From positions 1-7,725 of the forward strand of contig DPLR01000189.1 in assembly GCA_003541895.1 (NCBI GenBank): a DNA stretch of 7,725 bases. Reading direction: 5' to 3'. Below, piece after piece: positions 1 to 6,501 of the stretch (positions are counted from its first letter, which is position 1; each line of letters opens with the position of its first letter). The notes under the pieces are model-generated. The model was not told the DNA's origin and ran no database searches. It worked only from the letters and a program-made list of their open reading frames with translations. The translations under genes were made by a program, and so were the position numbers. Origin of the DNA: Cytophagales bacterium. GTDB lineage: Bacteria > Bacteroidota > Bacteroidia > Cytophagales > Cyclobacteriaceae.

Positions 1-93
1 TTTATTCTAGATATTGAAGCACCTCTGCCCAACGCACCCTCCATGGCCGGGGCATTAGAATTGTATATAAAGAAAGCGAACAATGTAAAATAA
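1..93 (+). CDS. hemD: C-terminal end of probable uroporphyrinogen-III synthase (partial)
   Basis: An open frame runs from the first base of the window to a TAA at 91-93 and gives 30 residues. It contains the stretch IEAPLPNAPSMAGALELYIK, followed by a short lysine- and asparagine-rich tail. The pattern 'APxPxAPSMxxALExYI' is what I recall from the C-terminus of HemD in Bacteroidota. HemD cyclises hydroxymethylbilane to uroporphyrinogen III in haem biosynthesis. This gene also often lies just upstream of T9SS genes in this phylum. Both points come from memory, and 30 residues is too little for a firm call. The catalytic part lies outside the window. No GC-rich terminator hairpin follows the stop codon. 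Confidence 0.5.
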   Translation, partial: FILDIEAPLPNAPSMAGALELYIKKANNVK

Positions 94-154
94 CCAATTC
101 ATTGTTACGTTTTTAACATTACAAGCATTAGAACAACTTTAAATTCTTCTGCAA

Positions 155-186
155 TTGAATTTGTTAATAAAATTCAACTATATTTA
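155..186 (+). promoter_or_regulatory. Candidate Bacteroidota-type promoter for porP
   Basis: TATATTTA at 179-186 matches 7 of 8 positions of the Bacteroidota -7 element TAnnTTTG. A TTG lies at 155-157, 21 bases upstream, which fits the TTG-N17-23-TAnnTTTG arrangement described for Flavobacterium. Transcription would begin about 10-20 bases before the porP ATG at 208, giving a very short leader. The region is so AT-rich that a chance match is quite possible. Confidence 0.35.
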
Positions 187-207
187 TCCTCACATTTTTT
201 AAACTTG

Positions 208-1182
208 ATGGCGAGAAGAATTTTTTTAATGGTTTTTTTCTTCACTGGTTTCGCGGTTCATTTATCTGCTCAACAAGATCCGCAGTTTACTCAGTATATG
301 CTTAATTCCATTTTTTATAACCCAGGCTTTTCAGGTGCTGAAGGGGTAACAAAGTTTACGGCTTTGCATAGAAGTCAGTGGCTAGGGTATGCTCCAACAA
401 ATTACGGTGGGTCTGCCCCGACAACTCAGCTGATTACTTTTTCAACCCCAATAAATAAAATTAACAGCGGTGTAGGCGCTTATATAACACACGATAACCT
501 TGGCCCTTTTAATAACCTGGAAATTCAACCATCCTTTGCTTATCACTTAGGCGTAAAGAATAGCAAATTAAGTTTTGGGGTAAGACCAGGAATTTACGCT
601 CAGACAGTAGACTTCGGTATGTACAGAGCTCTTGATCCAAATGATCCTAAACTTACTGACTCTAATGGACAACCAAAGCAAGGATCAGTGACTCAGGTTA
701 GGCCTGATTTAGGGTTCGGTGTTTTTTGGCGGAAAGAGAAATTTTATTTGGGAGCAAGCTTTGATCATTTGACTCACGCAACTTTTGATTTTGGATTGAG
801 TCAAAAAAATGCTTTGAAAACCCATACTTATATCACTGGGGGTTATATATATGAGGTGAATTTTGATTTGAAATTTCACTTCAGCACTCTCATTCAGAGC
901 GATTTCGTTAAAACGTCTTTTAATTTGGCGGCAATGGCCTACCTAAAAGATATGATGTGGGGAGGCCTCTCATTTCGTCAGGGCGAATCAGCCAGTTTGC
1001 TTTTAGGTTACTCATTCCTAAAAGATAAATCATTAAAGCTAGGTTACTCCTTAGATTATGTAATTAAAGATCAGGCGGCTAAACAAGCAACATCCCATGA
1101 GGTGATGTTGATTTATGAACTGCCAGCCGTTTCGGGGCCGGGAAAAAAAGTAGTGCGCACACCTCGGTACAGAAAATCATAA
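208..1182 (+). CDS. porP: PorP/SprF family type IX secretion outer-membrane protein
   Basis: This 324-residue protein belongs to the PorP/SprF family of outer-membrane beta-barrels linked to the T9SS. Members help export or anchor substrates at the cell surface. A signal peptide is visible: Ala-Arg-Arg, then a hydrophobic core at residues 5-19, then LSA|QQ with cleavage after about Ala21. The family hallmark DPQFTQYMLN follows at once, then YNPGFSGAEG, where most members have NPAxAG. The rest is rich in alternating hydrophobic/aromatic strands such as SFGVRPGIYAQ and FYLGASFDHLTHATFDF, which typify this barrel. After the last predicted strand (HEVMLIYEL) there is a basic tail ending VVRTPRYRKS. 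A TTG at 205 directly precedes the ATG at 208; I chose the ATG because it gives a standard signal peptide. The gene is first in the gld/por cluster, 139 bases before gldK with no clear terminator between them. The family call is firm; the specific substrate role is not known. Confidence 0.9.
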   Translation: MARRIFLMVFFFTGFAVHLSAQQDPQFTQYMLNSIFYNPGFSGAEGVTKFTALHRSQWLGYAPTNYGGSAPTTQLITFSTPINKINSGVGAYITHDNLGPFNNLEIQPSFAYHLGVKNSKLSFGVRPGIYAQTVDFGMYRALDPNDPKLTDSNGQPKQGSVTQVRPDLGFGVFWRKEKFYLGASFDHLTHATFDFGLSQKNALKTHTYITGGYIYEVNFDLKFHFSTLIQSDFVKTSFNLAAMAYLKDMMWGGLSFRQGESASLLLGYSFLKDKSLKLGYSLDYVIKDQAAKQATSHEVMLIYELPAVSGPGKKVVRTPRYRKS

Positions 1183-1248
1183 GGCAGAGAAATTTTACTT
1201 TAGAATCTTTTTTTTGGTTTTTTTAAAGTTTTTAAACAATTTGGTAAC

Positions 1249-1267
1249 CTCGATTTTTAAAATCGAG
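1249..1267. repeat. Perfect inverted repeat upstream of gldK
   Basis: CTCGATTTT (1249-1257) and AAAATCGAG (1259-1267) form a perfect 9-bp inverted repeat around a single central T. It lies in the 139-base gap between porP and gldK. Neither strand has a T-run directly after it, so it does not look like an intrinsic terminator. A weak -7-like element, TAACTTTC (1279-1286, 7 of 8 to TAnnTTTG), begins 11 bases downstream. That would place the repeat where an operator or -33 region would be. It could also be an RNA hairpin in the porP-gldK transcript that affects processing. Function is inferred only. Confidence 0.45.
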
Positions 1268-1321
1268 TGAAAAAAGAATAACTTTCGAATCTGTTCGTTG
1301 AATGGAATAAAAAATGAAGCT

Positions 1322-2446
1322 ATGAAGAGAATTATTTTTAATCGAATTATACAGGGCGTTTTCGTTCTTTCCATCGGTGCTCTATTAGGTTCATGTAGCC
1401 TTTTGGGAATTGGAAAGAAGAAAGGCGGTGGAGATGCCTCTGGAGATTTGGTTGGCCAATCAGTGATTGAAAGTCGTCCTAGATGGGCACAAATAATTCC
1501 ATACGGCATGGTTGCTATTCCTGCTGGCACTTTTCACATGGGTCAAGCTGACGAAGATCCTGCCTCTACACAGATAAACTTCAATAAGCAGATTACGATT
1601 GGTCCCCTGTTCATGGATGAGACTGAAATAACAAATGACGAATACTTACAATTCACAACTCAGTACCTTGGCCCAGAAGGTGTAAGCCAGTTGGCTGATG
1701 CACCACAGGCAAGTCAACAAGAGTTCATGGAAAAATATTACCCGGATACTACGGTGTGGATGAAAGACTTTACACATCACATGGGTGATCCGCTAGTTGA
1801 TTATTATTGGCGCCATCCAGGTTATTCTGAATATCCAGTGGTTGGTGTTAGCTGGGAAGCCGCTAACTTCTTCAGCAAATGGAGAACTGTTTTATTAAAC
1901 GACTGGCGCAGATCTAACGGAGGGCAACCTCCAATGCCTGGTTTCAGGTTGCCATCTGAAGCGGAATGGGAGTACGCTGCTCGTGGTGGTAGAGACATGG
2001 CTAAGTATCCTTGGGGTAACCCCTATATTCGCAATTCAAAAGGCTGTATGCTAGCTAACTTCAAACCTGGCCGTGGAAATTATTATGATGATGGGTTTGC
2101 TTATACATCTCCCGTTGGAATTTATTTCCCTAATGATTATGGATTAGTTGATATGGCAGGTAATGTTTCTGAATGGTGCCTTGATGATTTCAATCCAGCT
2201 TCAGTTCCTACCGTTTGGGATCTTAACCCTCAATATATAGACAAGGCGGCTTACGACAACCTTGGAAAATCAAAAGATAAATACAACGCACGGAAAGTTA
2301 TCCGTGGAGGTTCTTGGAAAGATATTGCATTCTTCTTAGAGACTGGCACAAGATCATACGAGTACAAAGATTCAACTCGCGCGTACATCGGATTCAGATG
2401 TGCGATGACTAACTTGGGTCGTTCCTCTGGAGCAGAATTTCAATAA
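1322..2446 (+). CDS. gldK: GldK, T9SS/gliding lipoprotein with FGE-sulfatase (SUMF1-like) fold
   Basis: GldK (PorK in Porphyromonas) is an outer-membrane lipoprotein facing the periplasm. It forms a ring with GldN and is contacted by the GldM motor shaft. The 374-residue product starts MKRIIFNR and has a lipoprotein signal peptide with lipobox LGSC, so Cys25 should be lipidated. A lysine/glycine-rich linker (about 29-45) leads to an FGE-sulfatase domain at about 62-365. Its markers are VAIPAGTFHMG, FRLPSEAEWEYAARGG, YPWGN, DMAGNVSEWC, VIRGGSWKD and YIGFRC. Formylglycine-generating enzymes have two catalytic cysteines in a CYRYRC-like stretch before GFRC. Here that region reads FFLETGTRSYEYKDST with no cysteine, so a structural rather than catalytic role is expected, as for the GldK family. 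I chose the ATG at 1322; an in-frame TTG at 1298 would only add eight residues before the signal peptide. gldL follows 57 bases later. Confidence 0.95.
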   Translation: MKRIIFNRIIQGVFVLSIGALLGSCSLLGIGKKKGGGDASGDLVGQSVIESRPRWAQIIPYGMVAIPAGTFHMGQADEDPASTQINFNKQITIGPLFMDETEITNDEYLQFTTQYLGPEGVSQLADAPQASQQEFMEKYYPDTTVWMKDFTHHMGDPLVDYYWRHPGYSEYPVVGVSWEAANFFSKWRTVLLNDWRRSNGGQPPMPGFRLPSEAEWEYAARGGRDMAKYPWGNPYIRNSKGCMLANFKPGRGNYYDDGFAYTSPVGIYFPNDYGLVDMAGNVSEWCLDDFNPASVPTVWDLNPQYIDKAAYDNLGKSKDKYNARKVIRGGSWKDIAFFLETGTRSYEYKDSTRAYIGFRCAMTNLGRSSGAEFQ

Positions 2447-2503
2447 TTGAAAACTTAAATTATATTTAGAAAAAAATCCGACTAAACTTAATCCCTAAAA
2501 ACC

Positions 2504-3325
2504 ATGGCAAAGAAAAAAGGCGGTTTTGGAGCCCTACTCTACGAAACAATTATGCCAAAGATTTATGGCATTGGCGCATCAGTTGTAATTGTTGGTGCAC
2601 TCTTTAAAATTCAGCACTGGCCCGGTGCAAATGAAATGCTAGAAATAGGTCTCGGCACAGAGGCTCTTATCTTCTTCCTTAGTGCATTTGAACCTAAGCA
2701 TCCTGAAGTAGATTGGAGTAAGGTGTATCCAGAATTGGCCGAAGATTTTGAGGCTCCTGCTACGCACACAGCTACACGCATTAGCAACAAGCCAGCCCAT
2801 GGTGAATCTCCACTTCTTAAAATTGATGAGATGTTGAAAACTGCTAAGGTTGATCAAAACTTACTTGATAATTTAGGTAAGGGTCTTACCAATTTAGCCA
2901 CTTCGGCTTCTCAAATGAGTAACCTTTCCAATGCGGCCGTAGCTACGAATGACTACGCCAAGAATGTTCAGGCGGCTTCAGCTTCTTTGTCTGAGATGAA
3001 TAAATCTTATGGGGTTGCAATGACAGCTGTTAAGGCAATGTCAGATGCTTCTAAGGATACTAGCGAATATCATAAGCAAGTTCAAACTGTTACTAAGAAT
3101 TTGGCAGCTCTTAATACCATCTATGAGATGGAATTGAAGGATGCGGACTCTCATGTTAAGAACATGAATAAATTCTATGAAAGTTTGACAGGCGCTATGC
3201 AAGGGTTGTCTAAAGTTGGAGACAATACTGCTAAGTTTACTTCAGAACTTAGCTCGCTAACCAATAACCTTACAGCTTTGAATAAGGTATATGGCAGCAT
3301 GCTTACTGCAATGAAGGGACAGTAA
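2504..3325 (+). CDS. gldL: GldL, inner-membrane proton-channel subunit of the T9SS/gliding motor
   Basis: GldL (PorL) forms a pentamer in the inner membrane around two GldM helices and conducts the protons that drive secretion and gliding. The 273-residue protein has two membrane helices, about residues 18-37 and 46-62, joined by a short HWPGA loop. It ends the membrane part with the family motif TEALIFFLSAFEP. Aligned by eye to the Flavobacterium johnsoniae protein, the residues implicated in the proton path are kept: Tyr21 (Tyr13 there), Lys35 (Lys27), His38 (His30) and Glu53 in helix 2 (Glu49). The inter-helix loop is about four residues shorter than in Flavobacterium. Residues 64-273 are cytoplasmic: an acidic segment, then a long, probably helical tail rich in Ala, Asn, Ser and Thr with internal repeats. 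The leader is AT-rich with no Shine-Dalgarno sequence. gldM follows after 41 bases. Confidence 0.95.
   Translation: MAKKKGGFGALLYETIMPKIYGIGASVVIVGALFKIQHWPGANEMLEIGLGTEALIFFLSAFEPKHPEVDWSKVYPELAEDFEAPATHTATRISNKPAHGESPLLKIDEMLKTAKVDQNLLDNLGKGLTNLATSASQMSNLSNAAVATNDYAKNVQAASASLSEMNKSYGVAMTAVKAMSDASKDTSEYHKQVQTVTKNLAALNTIYEMELKDADSHVKNMNKFYESLTGAMQGLSKVGDNTAKFTSELSSLTNNLTALNKVYGSMLTAMKGQ
2924..3292 (+). repeat. Internal protein repeats in the GldL cytoplasmic tail
   Basis: Three 29-residue cores (GldL residues 141-169, 179-207 and 235-263) share the ungapped pattern [LM]S-x5-T-x2-[YF]-x10-L-x3-[LM]N-x2-Y. A further MNKFY box lies at 221-225. The boxes MNKSY, LNTIY, MNKFY and LNKVY start at residues 165, 203, 221 and 259, spaced 38, 18 and 38. 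Segments 165-220 and 221-273 can therefore be aligned without gaps as a 56-residue tandem repeat, with about 15 identities over the first 50 positions. The DNA is diverged apart from the ATGAATAAAT starts at 2996 and 3164, so the duplication is old. Confidence 0.65.
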
Positions 3326-3366
3326 TATTTAATAGGTTTTCTCAACAAATTTAAACTAAGAAAATC

Positions 3367-4959
3367 ATGGCAGGTGGTAAGGAAACCCCGAGGCAAAAGA
3401 TGATAGGCATGATGTACCTCGTTCTTACAGCGCTTTTGGCGTTGAACGTGAGTAGTGCCATCCTCGAAAAATTTGCCATAGTTAATACAACCCTAGAAGA
3501 TTTGGTGGTAGAAGATAAAGATAAGAATGTGGCTAAGTTGGCTGCAATCGAAAAATCGACTAGTAACGAAGCCAAAGTTTTAGATGCTATCGAACGAGCA
3601 AAGAAGGTTCGTGAGATCTCTAAATCAATGGTAGAATATCTGGGTACTGTTAAAGTAAAATTAGCAACTGGTTCTGGTGGCAAAGCTTTAGAGGGTGAGG
3701 AGTTGGTTCTAAATACCGTTAATCCTGAAGAAGTAATGCTAAATGCCAAGAATGAGCGTAAAGAAGGAAAAGATTACGAGAAACGCCTTAAGGATTACGT
3801 CAACGAACTTAATGGCATCATGAAACTTAAAAAGCCTTTTGATAAACTTAATAAGAAGGCTTCTGACTTTGAAGCATTCAAAAATGACCAACATCAAGCT
3901 TCTAAGGATTTCTTGGATTTCACCTTCGAAGGTACTCCAGCGATGGCAGCAATTGCTATGGTTAGCCAAATGCAGACTGAAGTTTTAGAATACGAAGCAA
4001 CTGCGTTGGACTCGCTTAATAGAATCACCAAGGGGGTTGTTTATGAAGTAGATCAGCTTGTAGCAATGGTTCAGGCTGAGTCAAATTCAATTGTTGCTGG
4101 TAATAGTTATGAAGGCGATTTATTTGTTGCTGGTGCTGCATCTGGCGTGACTCCTGAAATGTTTAAAGATGGACAGCGTTTACAGCTTGAAGACAAAGAC
4201 GTTGGATTATCTTCAAAAGTCAAAATGGGTAAGATTAAGTTTATTGCCGGGGCTTCCAACTATGGCCCAGATGGTGTCGCTAAGTCTTCATTTAAAGTTA
4301 AAATCAATCTTCCAGGCCGTCCTCCAATTGATAGAACAATTGAATATAAGGTAATTCGCCCGGTTGCTGAATTTGGATCTGCAGCTTCAGCTACATTGTA
4401 TAGGGATTGCGGTACTGAAGTTAAGGTAAGCATTCAAGGGTTAGATCCAGCTGGTCTCGCTACATTAAGCTTGACTGTTCCAGCTGACCAAGGTAAAGTG
4501 TATACGATTTCACCAGGAGTATTTGCCATCCTCCCAACTCGTGGCCAGTGCAATGTTGGAGTTCTATTGGCAGGTCAGCAAATTCAGACCAAAAAATTTG
4601 AAACTCAAGATGTACCCCTTCCAATAGCAAAATTGATGGCTGGACCAACAACAATTGATATTGCCAAGGGAATACCTGCAGGAACAGCCTCTGTTCGTAT
4701 TGAGCCTGAAATCATTGACCAGATTTTTGCCAAGAATAATAATAAGGACAATAAATACTATGTATCTGGGTTGATACTGCAGATAAATGGGGGCTCTCCA
4801 ATATCAATTAAATCTGGAACTATACCACTGAATCAATATAACCTTAGAAAGGGTGATAATATTACAATTTCTCAGGTGCAAGTTCAACGTCCAGCTTATG
4901 ATGGCACGACAAAGCAAGTAAGCGGAGTTAAGATGAGCGTTAACTGTAGGATAAATTAA
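3367..4959 (+). CDS. gldM: GldM, periplasmic shaft of the T9SS/gliding motor
   Basis: GldM (PorM) is anchored by one N-terminal membrane helix that sits as a dimer inside the GldL pentamer. Its periplasmic part spans to the GldK/GldN ring and transmits motor movement. The 530-residue product begins MAGGKETPRQKM, the family's typical start, including Arg9, which has been implicated with GldL Glu in the proton path. The membrane helix runs from about residue 13 to 35 (MIGMMYLVLTALLALNVSSA). Residues about 36-225 are charged and helical, matching domain D1, and end in the family-like segment FEGTPAMAAIAMVSQMQTEV (187-206). Residues about 226-530 are rich in beta strands, matching D2-D4, with the C-terminal domain around YYVSGLILQINGGSP. 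Cysteines at 348, 395 and 527 lie in the periplasmic part. The length is typical of the family. gldN begins only 11 bases after the stop, which indicates co-transcription. Confidence 0.95.
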   Translation: MAGGKETPRQKMIGMMYLVLTALLALNVSSAILEKFAIVNTTLEDLVVEDKDKNVAKLAAIEKSTSNEAKVLDAIERAKKVREISKSMVEYLGTVKVKLATGSGGKALEGEELVLNTVNPEEVMLNAKNERKEGKDYEKRLKDYVNELNGIMKLKKPFDKLNKKASDFEAFKNDQHQASKDFLDFTFEGTPAMAAIAMVSQMQTEVLEYEATALDSLNRITKGVVYEVDQLVAMVQAESNSIVAGNSYEGDLFVAGAASGVTPEMFKDGQRLQLEDKDVGLSSKVKMGKIKFIAGASNYGPDGVAKSSFKVKINLPGRPPIDRTIEYKVIRPVAEFGSAASATLYRDCGTEVKVSIQGLDPAGLATLSLTVPADQGKVYTISPGVFAILPTRGQCNVGVLLAGQQIQTKKFETQDVPLPIAKLMAGPTTIDIAKGIPAGTASVRIEPEIIDQIFAKNNNKDNKYYVSGLILQINGGSPISIKSGTIPLNQYNLRKGDNITISQVQVQRPAYDGTTKQVSGVKMSVNCRIN

Positions 4960-4970
4960 ATTTATAAAAG

Positions 4971-5942
4971 ATGAGATCGGCCTTATTTTTTAGCCTTATG
5001 ATTGGTTTAGCTTATGTGTCAAATGGACAAGACACGATTTCTAATCCAAATTCAATCGATAAGATTCCTTATTATGAACAACTCTATCGATTTAGGGTAA
5101 ATAGGGTTATTGACTTAAATGAAAAGCAAAATGCTGGTTTTAATTCTCCAAAGAGTTCAATCACCAAGCTGATTGTTGATCTTCTCCGAGGAGGTAAGCT
5201 ACATACCTTTGGTAGTAATGTGGGGGACCCGGCTGATTTTCAAGATAAGATGGCCGATACATTGGCATTTAATTTAAATACAAATTTTGTTCGCAGTGGT
5301 ACTCAAGGGGAATTTGATCCTAATCGTGGCTATTTAGCTGGTGACTTGGTATTTGCCCCATTTACTAATGCTGATGGAAGTATAGAAGAGCATCAATATA
5401 GAATACTTGTTGACATTAATGCCCCTGCAAAAGGCCAAAAGAATACCTTGACTTCAGCTAACTCAGTGGATAATGGTCCAGAAAAAGAGACTCTTTCTGC
5501 ACAAAAAGTTGTTGGGCTTGAATTGATTGAGGATGTAATCTTCGATAAAAGGAGATCTCGTTTGTATTATGACATATTGGCTATTGGCGTTGAACTTCAA
5601 GACGACAATAATAATGCAGAGGGCAAGATGGTATCGCGATTCTATATTCCATACAAGGAGTTTGCAAAAGAAATGGGACTCCTTGCTCATAGCAAAGATT
5701 TGAATGAAAGAAGGAGAGTTCAATGGCAAAACCGGTATAATCCCTCTGAGGGAAAAACTTTCTTGGACGCCTTTAGGTTAAGGTTGTTTCATGGTGTTAT
5801 TCGAAAGGTTGAAAACCCTGATGATATGACCATTCAGAGGATTTTTGAAAATAATGGCCGCTCATATTCAGAGTCTGTCTTCGCTCGATGGGAAGAAGAG
5901 ATGAAATTGATGGAGAAGGAGCACAACCTCTGGGAATATTAA
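4971..5942 (+). CDS. gldN: GldN, periplasmic ring component of the T9SS
   Basis: GldN (PorN) is a periplasmic protein that binds GldK to form the large ring below the outer membrane. It is required for secretion and gliding. The 323-residue product has a signal peptide (MRSALFFSLMIGLAYVSNG) with cleavage probably after Gly19. Family features seen are RVNRVIDLNEKQN near residues 42-54, the segment VIFDKRRSRLYYDILAIGV (189-207), YIPYKE (225-230), and the acidic, Trp-ending C-terminus ARWEEEMKLMEKEHNLWEY. There is no hydrophobic segment beyond the signal peptide. It is the last gene of the porP-gldKLMN unit and is closed by a strong terminator 21 bases after its stop. No second gldN-like gene (gldO of Flavobacterium) follows it. 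Confidence 0.93.
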   Translation: MRSALFFSLMIGLAYVSNGQDTISNPNSIDKIPYYEQLYRFRVNRVIDLNEKQNAGFNSPKSSITKLIVDLLRGGKLHTFGSNVGDPADFQDKMADTLAFNLNTNFVRSGTQGEFDPNRGYLAGDLVFAPFTNADGSIEEHQYRILVDINAPAKGQKNTLTSANSVDNGPEKETLSAQKVVGLELIEDVIFDKRRSRLYYDILAIGVELQDDNNNAEGKMVSRFYIPYKEFAKEMGLLAHSKDLNERRRVQWQNRYNPSEGKTFLDAFRLRLFHGVIRKVENPDDMTIQRIFENNGRSYSESVFARWEEEMKLMEKEHNLWEY

Positions 5943-5963
5943 TAAGTTTTCAAGTAAAAATTC

Positions 5964-5988
5964 AAGGCTCCACGTTGGAGCCTTTTTT
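5964..5988 (+). terminator. Intrinsic terminator of the porP-gldKLMN operon
   Basis: AAGGCTCCA (5964-5972) pairs perfectly with TGGAGCCTT (5976-5984) around a CGT loop. The stem is 9 bp with a GC-rich centre, and a run of six T spans 5983-5988. It lies 21 bases after the gldN stop. It is oriented for the plus strand; the A-rich left flank could allow weaker activity on the other strand. The next start codon follows only 5 bases after the T-run. Confidence 0.88.
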
Positions 5989-5993
5989 ATTAT

Positions 5994-6461
5994 ATGATAA
6001 GAAAAGGAGAAAGTAAGGATCTACCGAGAGTTCTTGAGTTAATTAAAGAGTTAGCTGAATATGAAAAGGCGCTAGATCAAGTTACAAATACATTAGAATT
6101 GATGGAGGCGGATGGATTTGGCTCAGATTCAGTTTACGGCTTTTTTATCGCTGAAATCAATGGAGTAATAGTCGGGCTTTCTTTATACTATTTCAGGTAT
6201 TCAACTTGGAAAGGCAAGCGACTTTACCTTGAAGATATTATTGTTACCCAAAGCGAGCGTGGTAAAGGTTGGGGTAAATTACTTTTTGAAAGAACTATGC
6301 GATTTTCGCTTGAGACTCATTGCACCGGGATGATGTGGCAAGTTTTAGACTGGAATACACCTGCTATTGATTTTTATAAAAAATATAATGCCAAGCTGGA
6401 TGCAGAGTGGTTAAATTGTCATTTAGAGTGTGAGCAGATAGTTGAACTAGTAGGTCAATAG
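5994..6461 (+). CDS. GNAT N-acetyltransferase, spermidine/spermine N-acetyltransferase (SSAT)-like
   Basis: This 155-residue cytoplasmic protein is a GNAT acetyltransferase that would move an acetyl group from acetyl-CoA to an amine. It resembles the SSAT/thialysine acetyltransferase branch. Visible signs are the N-terminal LIKELAEYEKALDQV, the YSTWKGKRLYLEDIIV strand region (69-84), the acetyl-CoA loop RGKGWG (89-94, fitting RxxGxG), and VLDWNTPAIDFYKKYNA (117-133). Tyr128 there corresponds to the catalytic Tyr140 of human SSAT by eye alignment. The substrate could be a polyamine, a lysine analogue or another small amine; sequence alone does not decide. The ATG at 5994 gives the normal family start (MIRK...) but leaves almost no leader behind the upstream terminator, so its transcript may be leaderless or come from read-through. 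Confidence 0.85.
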   Translation: MIRKGESKDLPRVLELIKELAEYEKALDQVTNTLELMEADGFGSDSVYGFFIAEINGVIVGLSLYYFRYSTWKGKRLYLEDIIVTQSERGKGWGKLLFERTMRFSLETHCTGMMWQVLDWNTPAIDFYKKYNAKLDAEWLNCHLECEQIVELVGQ

Positions 6462-6488
6462 GTTAACTTAAGTTTGTTAACCTCTTTA
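6460..6488. terminator. Hairpin between convergent genes, probable terminator
   Basis: AGGTTAAC (6460-6467) pairs with GTTAACCT (6476-6483) as a perfect 8-bp stem around the 8-base loop TTAAGTTT. A T-rich stretch (CTTTATTTT) follows on the plus strand. The left arm includes the last two bases of the acetyltransferase TAG stop. On the minus strand the stem lies 18 bases past the DUF4286 stop but has no T-run after it. The stem is AT-rich, so termination may be weak. Confidence 0.5.
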
Positions 6489-6501
6489 TTTTAAAAAATT
6501 G

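Noticed and set aside
102..120. Possible hairpin TGTTA...TAACA after the hemD-like fragment
   Set aside because: Only five AT-rich base pairs and no following T-run; too weak to call a terminator.
1208..1224. T8 and T7 runs after porP as a terminator tail
   Set aside because: No GC-containing stem precedes the T-runs, so they look like AT-rich spacer and porP probably reads through to gldK.
1195..1530. Minus-strand open frame of 111 codons across the porP-gldK gap and the gldK start
   Set aside because: It is antisense to the gldK signal peptide and domain start, its product is a low-complexity mix with a Lys/Phe-rich end from the poly-T tracts, and no family is recognisable.
3351..3749. 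Minus-strand open frame of 132 codons opposite the start of gldM
   Set aside because: It mirrors the well-supported GldM N-terminal coding frame and shows no recognisable domain; it is a shadow frame.
5463..5729. Minus-strand open frame of 88 codons opposite gldN
   Set aside because: It is antisense to conserved GldN coding sequence, with a composition typical of reversed codons and no family signal.
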